Below, in pieces: positions 7,379-9,316 of a stretch of 9,316 bases of DNA (position 1 is its first letter; each line of letters starts with the position of its first letter). The stretch spans positions 163,144 to 172,459 of the forward strand of contig DBXY01000017.1 in NCBI GenBank assembly GCA_002309765.1. Reading direction: 5' to 3'. Under the pieces are notes generated by a model. The model was not told the origin of the DNA. It ran no database searches and saw only the letters and a program-made list of their open reading frames with translations. The position numbers and the translations under genes are program-made. This stretch comes from Verrucomicrobia bacterium UBA1200. GTDB taxonomy: Bacteria; Verrucomicrobiota; Kiritimatiellia; RFP12; UBA1067.

Positions 7379-7383
7379 GGAGG
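7379..7383 (+). promoter_or_regulatory. Ribosome binding site of the DUF6259-like gene
   Basis: GGAGG lies 5 nt before the ATG at 7389. Together with the signal peptide that starts at this codon it fixes the start. Confidence 0.75.
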
Positions 7384-7388
7384 ATAAC

Positions 7389-9316
7389 ATGAAGATCATT
7401 TTTGCGGTTCTTGCGTTCGCGACGATTGGCGCGGCGGCGGAAGAGTGGACTTTTGAGGTGTCTGACAACGCCCCGCGCGTGGTGTCGTGCGCCGTGGGGC
7501 GCGACTGGGCGGCGCGCATGGAAACGAACGCGCTGGCGGCCATCGGGCAGGATGGCGCCACCAAGCCGGTTCCGTGGGTTCTCGACACAACGGGTGAACA
7601 ACCCGAACTCGTGTTCCTTGCGGATGGACGCACCCGTTTCACACTCATTCCACGCACGGGAGGATCGATCTCCCGCTCGACCGAGACGGCCCCTTCCCTC
7701 GCCGTTGACACTGCGGCTGACGGTGAGATTACGGTGCGGAACGTATCGTTCACGCTAAGCCACTCCGCGAAAAAGGGCGGTTTGCCCGAACACGTCACCT
7801 TCCCGCTGAGCGGACAGCGCGATGACGACATCTTCTTCCTTGACCGTCTCGTGCGGCGTAATGCCGAAGGCCGCCTCGACCAGTACACGCTCCGCAACGC
7901 CCCCGCCACCGTGCGCATCGCCCTCAACACGCCCCTGCGCGCGGTTATCGAGACTTCGTCCGTTGTGCAGGGTGTGCGCATCTCCTACCGCTACGTCTAT
8001 ACGGCCGGCTCACCCATCATACGTGTCGAGACGCGGCACGAGCAGGACGGCGAAACCGACTGGTCCGAAGTCCACACCCTCCACGCCAGCTGGCCACAGG
8101 CACGTCCGCGCTACACGCGCTACCTTTCCAGCAACGGGAACACGCCCGTACCGATCCAAAAGCCCGGCGAGAAGAGCAAGGGATTCGGCGGAAGCTGGGT
8201 CGCCTACTCGGACGGCACGAACGCCATCGCCATGGCGGCGGAGCATGCCGGCGGCTGGGACGCCTCGAACGAGTTCGTGTACTACATCGTGGCCGCGCGC
8301 GGCGGGTGGAAGTCGCGCACACTTCCCCGCACCGTACGCATGTATCTCGGGCCATCGCTCGACCACACGGGATTCAACCGCCAGTTCGACGCCACCTCCG
8401 TCGTATCGTTGAAGCGCAACGGCCGCCCGTGGGTGCCGACCGAGCCGCTTGCGCCCCCGCCCGGCGCCATCGTGCTCGAAGGACGCGGCATCCGCCTCGC
8501 CTTCGACACGGCGGCGAACGGTTTCGGCTGTCTCGGGATCGAGAATCGGCTTGACGAACCCGCCGCGTTCGGACACGCCGAACCCGGCAAGGCCAACCTC
8601 TGGAAACTCACTCTCTGGCGCGACGGCTGTTCCACGAATACGTTCACGCTCGACAACCACACCCCCTGCGCCGACCGCACGGTGGAACATCTCCCCAACG
8701 CGCTTCGCTTCAGCTGGATGGGCCTCTCGCCCACAAATGAAAACGGCACGGTCGACGTCTTTGCCACCATCGCCATCACCTCGGACGGAGACGCGGCGGA
8801 GTGGCGTCTTGCCGTCACGAACCGCAGCAGGCGGTGGGGGCTCGCCAACACGGAATTCCCCGTCGTCGACCGCGTGGTACGTCCCGGCACGGCATCCGCC
8901 CTTTTGCCGATCGGCAACTGGGGCGCGCGTCTCATGCCGAACTACTCAAGCGGACAGCGGATGGGCTATCCGAGCGGCAGCGTACCCGTGCAGACTATCT
9001 CCTTCCTGCTCGGCGACACGGGTCTGCAGTTCACGGCACTCGACGGAGACGCACAGGAAAAGGCGTTTGACACGACGGGCCTCGACCTGCGCATCGACTA
9101 CCGCTGTCCGGACGCGGGGCGTCCCGGCGCCGCCCACGCGCCCGACTTCGCGGTCGAGACAGCGGCCTTCACCGGCAGTTGGTGGCGCGCCGCCAAGCGG
9201 TACCGCGCCTGGGCCACGAAGCAGACATGGACCGCAAAAGGCCCGCTAGCTACGCGTACCGACTTCAATCGCCGCATCGTGGACGTCGGTTTCTGGATGA
9301 ACGCCGGCAACACGCC
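7389..9316 (+). CDS. Secreted beta-rich protein, putative DUF6259-like glycoside hydrolase (3' partial)
   Basis: The frame is open from the ATG at 7389 to the right edge, 642 codons with no stop, so the C-terminus lies outside. Residues 1-17 form a short signal peptide (Lys2, a mainly hydrophobic core, likely cleavage after AAA before EEW). The visible part is rich in alternating beta-strand patterns and aromatic residues and has no transmembrane segment. Residues from about 355 (IRLAFDTAANGFGCLGIENRL) to about 610 (TGSWWRAAKRYRAWATKQ) follow the layout I know from DUF6259-type proteins: a beta-sandwich describing a substrate-facing surface, then a W-x-A-A-x-x-Y-R-x-W helix just before a TIM barrel. 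The barrel would start near FWMNAGN at 635-641, where the window ends. If right, it is an extracytoplasmic glycosidase, in keeping with the GH-D-like enzyme at 1945-4971, but no catalytic residues are visible. Gene reality is near certain; the family is a recollection of pattern and could be wrong. It is divergent from the glycosyltransferase and has its own promoter signals. Confidence 0.8.
   Translation, partial: MKIIFAVLAFATIGAAAEEWTFEVSDNAPRVVSCAVGRDWAARMETNALAAIGQDGATKPVPWVLDTTGEQPELVFLADGRTRFTLIPRTGGSISRSTETAPSLAVDTAADGEITVRNVSFTLSHSAKKGGLPEHVTFPLSGQRDDDIFFLDRLVRRNAEGRLDQYTLRNAPATVRIALNTPLRAVIETSSVVQGVRISYRYVYTAGSPIIRVETRHEQDGETDWSEVHTLHASWPQARPRYTRYLSSNGNTPVPIQKPGEKSKGFGGSWVAYSDGTNAIAMAAEHAGGWDASNEFVYYIVAARGGWKSRTLPRTVRMYLGPSLDHTGFNRQFDATSVVSLKRNGRPWVPTEPLAPPPGAIVLEGRGIRLAFDTAANGFGCLGIENRLDEPAAFGHAEPGKANLWKLTLWRDGCSTNTFTLDNHTPCADRTVEHLPNALRFSWMGLSPTNENGTVDVFATIAITSDGDAAEWRLAVTNRSRRWGLANTEFPVVDRVVRPGTASALLPIGNWGARLMPNYSSGQRMGYPSGSVPVQTISFLLGDTGLQFTALDGDAQEKAFDTTGLDLRIDYRCPDAGRPGAAHAPDFAVETAAFTGSWWRAAKRYRAWATKQTWTAKGPLATRTDFNRRIVDVGFWMNAGNT

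Larger units (their letters stand above)
7064..7388. other. AT-rich divergent intergenic region
   Basis: These 325 nt lie between the minus-strand glycosyltransferase and the plus-strand secreted protein gene. From about 7110 to 7360 the composition is visibly more AT-rich than any coding part of the window. I found no plausible gene in it. It holds a sigma70-like promoter and a dyad, an extended -10 element and a 20-bp inverted repeat, listed separately. No convincing -35/-10 pair was found for the minus-strand operon, although its promoter must be here if the pair is transcribed as a unit. Confidence 0.75.

Noticed and set aside
7822..8412. 196-codon plus-strand frame and overlapping minus-strand frames (8010-8690, 8282-8935) within the last gene
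   Set aside because: The frame from 7389 has a promoter, a Shine-Dalgarno, a signal peptide and balanced protein composition through the edge, while these frames are Ser/Thr/Arg/Pro-rich shadows.

Overview
The window is high-GC bacterial DNA with five protein-coding genes, two of them cut by the window edges. It also holds one AT-rich intergenic region carrying the only convincing regulatory signals. I saw no tRNA, rRNA, CRISPR array, insertion sequence or phage gene. Large secreted TIM-barrel hydrolases, one with a C-terminal NPCBM-type domain and one resembling DUF6259 proteins, together with the base composition suggest a glycan-degrading member of the Planctomycetota-Verrucomicrobiota-Chlamydiota group, such as a Kiritimatiellota or Lentisphaerota lineage. 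This placement is inference only; no phylogenetic marker is present.

Layout. Positions 1-1904 (+) hold the 3' part of a beta-ketoacyl synthase gene whose product is a tandem: an apparently active ketosynthase followed by a second, degenerate ketosynthase-like half. In that half the catalytic Cys and the one active-site His position I could align are both Glu, so it looks like a fused chain-length-factor-type partner. Positions 1945-4971 (+) encode a secreted GH36/GH27-like (clan GH-D-like) glycosidase of about 1008 residues with a proline-rich linker and an NPCBM-like C-terminal domain. Only 40 nt separate these two genes, so they may be co-transcribed although their functions differ.

A minus-strand pair follows: a family 2 glycosyltransferase (7063-6026) and then an NAD-dependent sugar epimerase (5984-4974). 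They are 41 nt apart in the same direction and probably form a surface-polysaccharide or glycoconjugate operon. The epimerase stop codon faces the glycosidase stop codon with only 2 nt between them.

The region 7064-7388 separates the divergent glycosyltransferase and the last gene. It contains a sigma70-like promoter, a 17-bp dyad over its predicted start site, an extended -10 promoter close to the last gene, and a 20-bp inverted repeat on the glycosyltransferase side. The last gene (7389 to the right edge, +) encodes a secreted protein that stays open for 642 codons. Its visible part is beta-rich and resembles the region preceding the barrel in DUF6259-type putative glycoside hydrolases.

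Taken together, the window joins two secreted carbohydrate-active proteins, a small glycan-assembly operon and the edge of a fatty-acid/polyketide-type locus. The least ordinary items are the ketosynthase/pseudo-ketosynthase fusion and the structured intergenic region.
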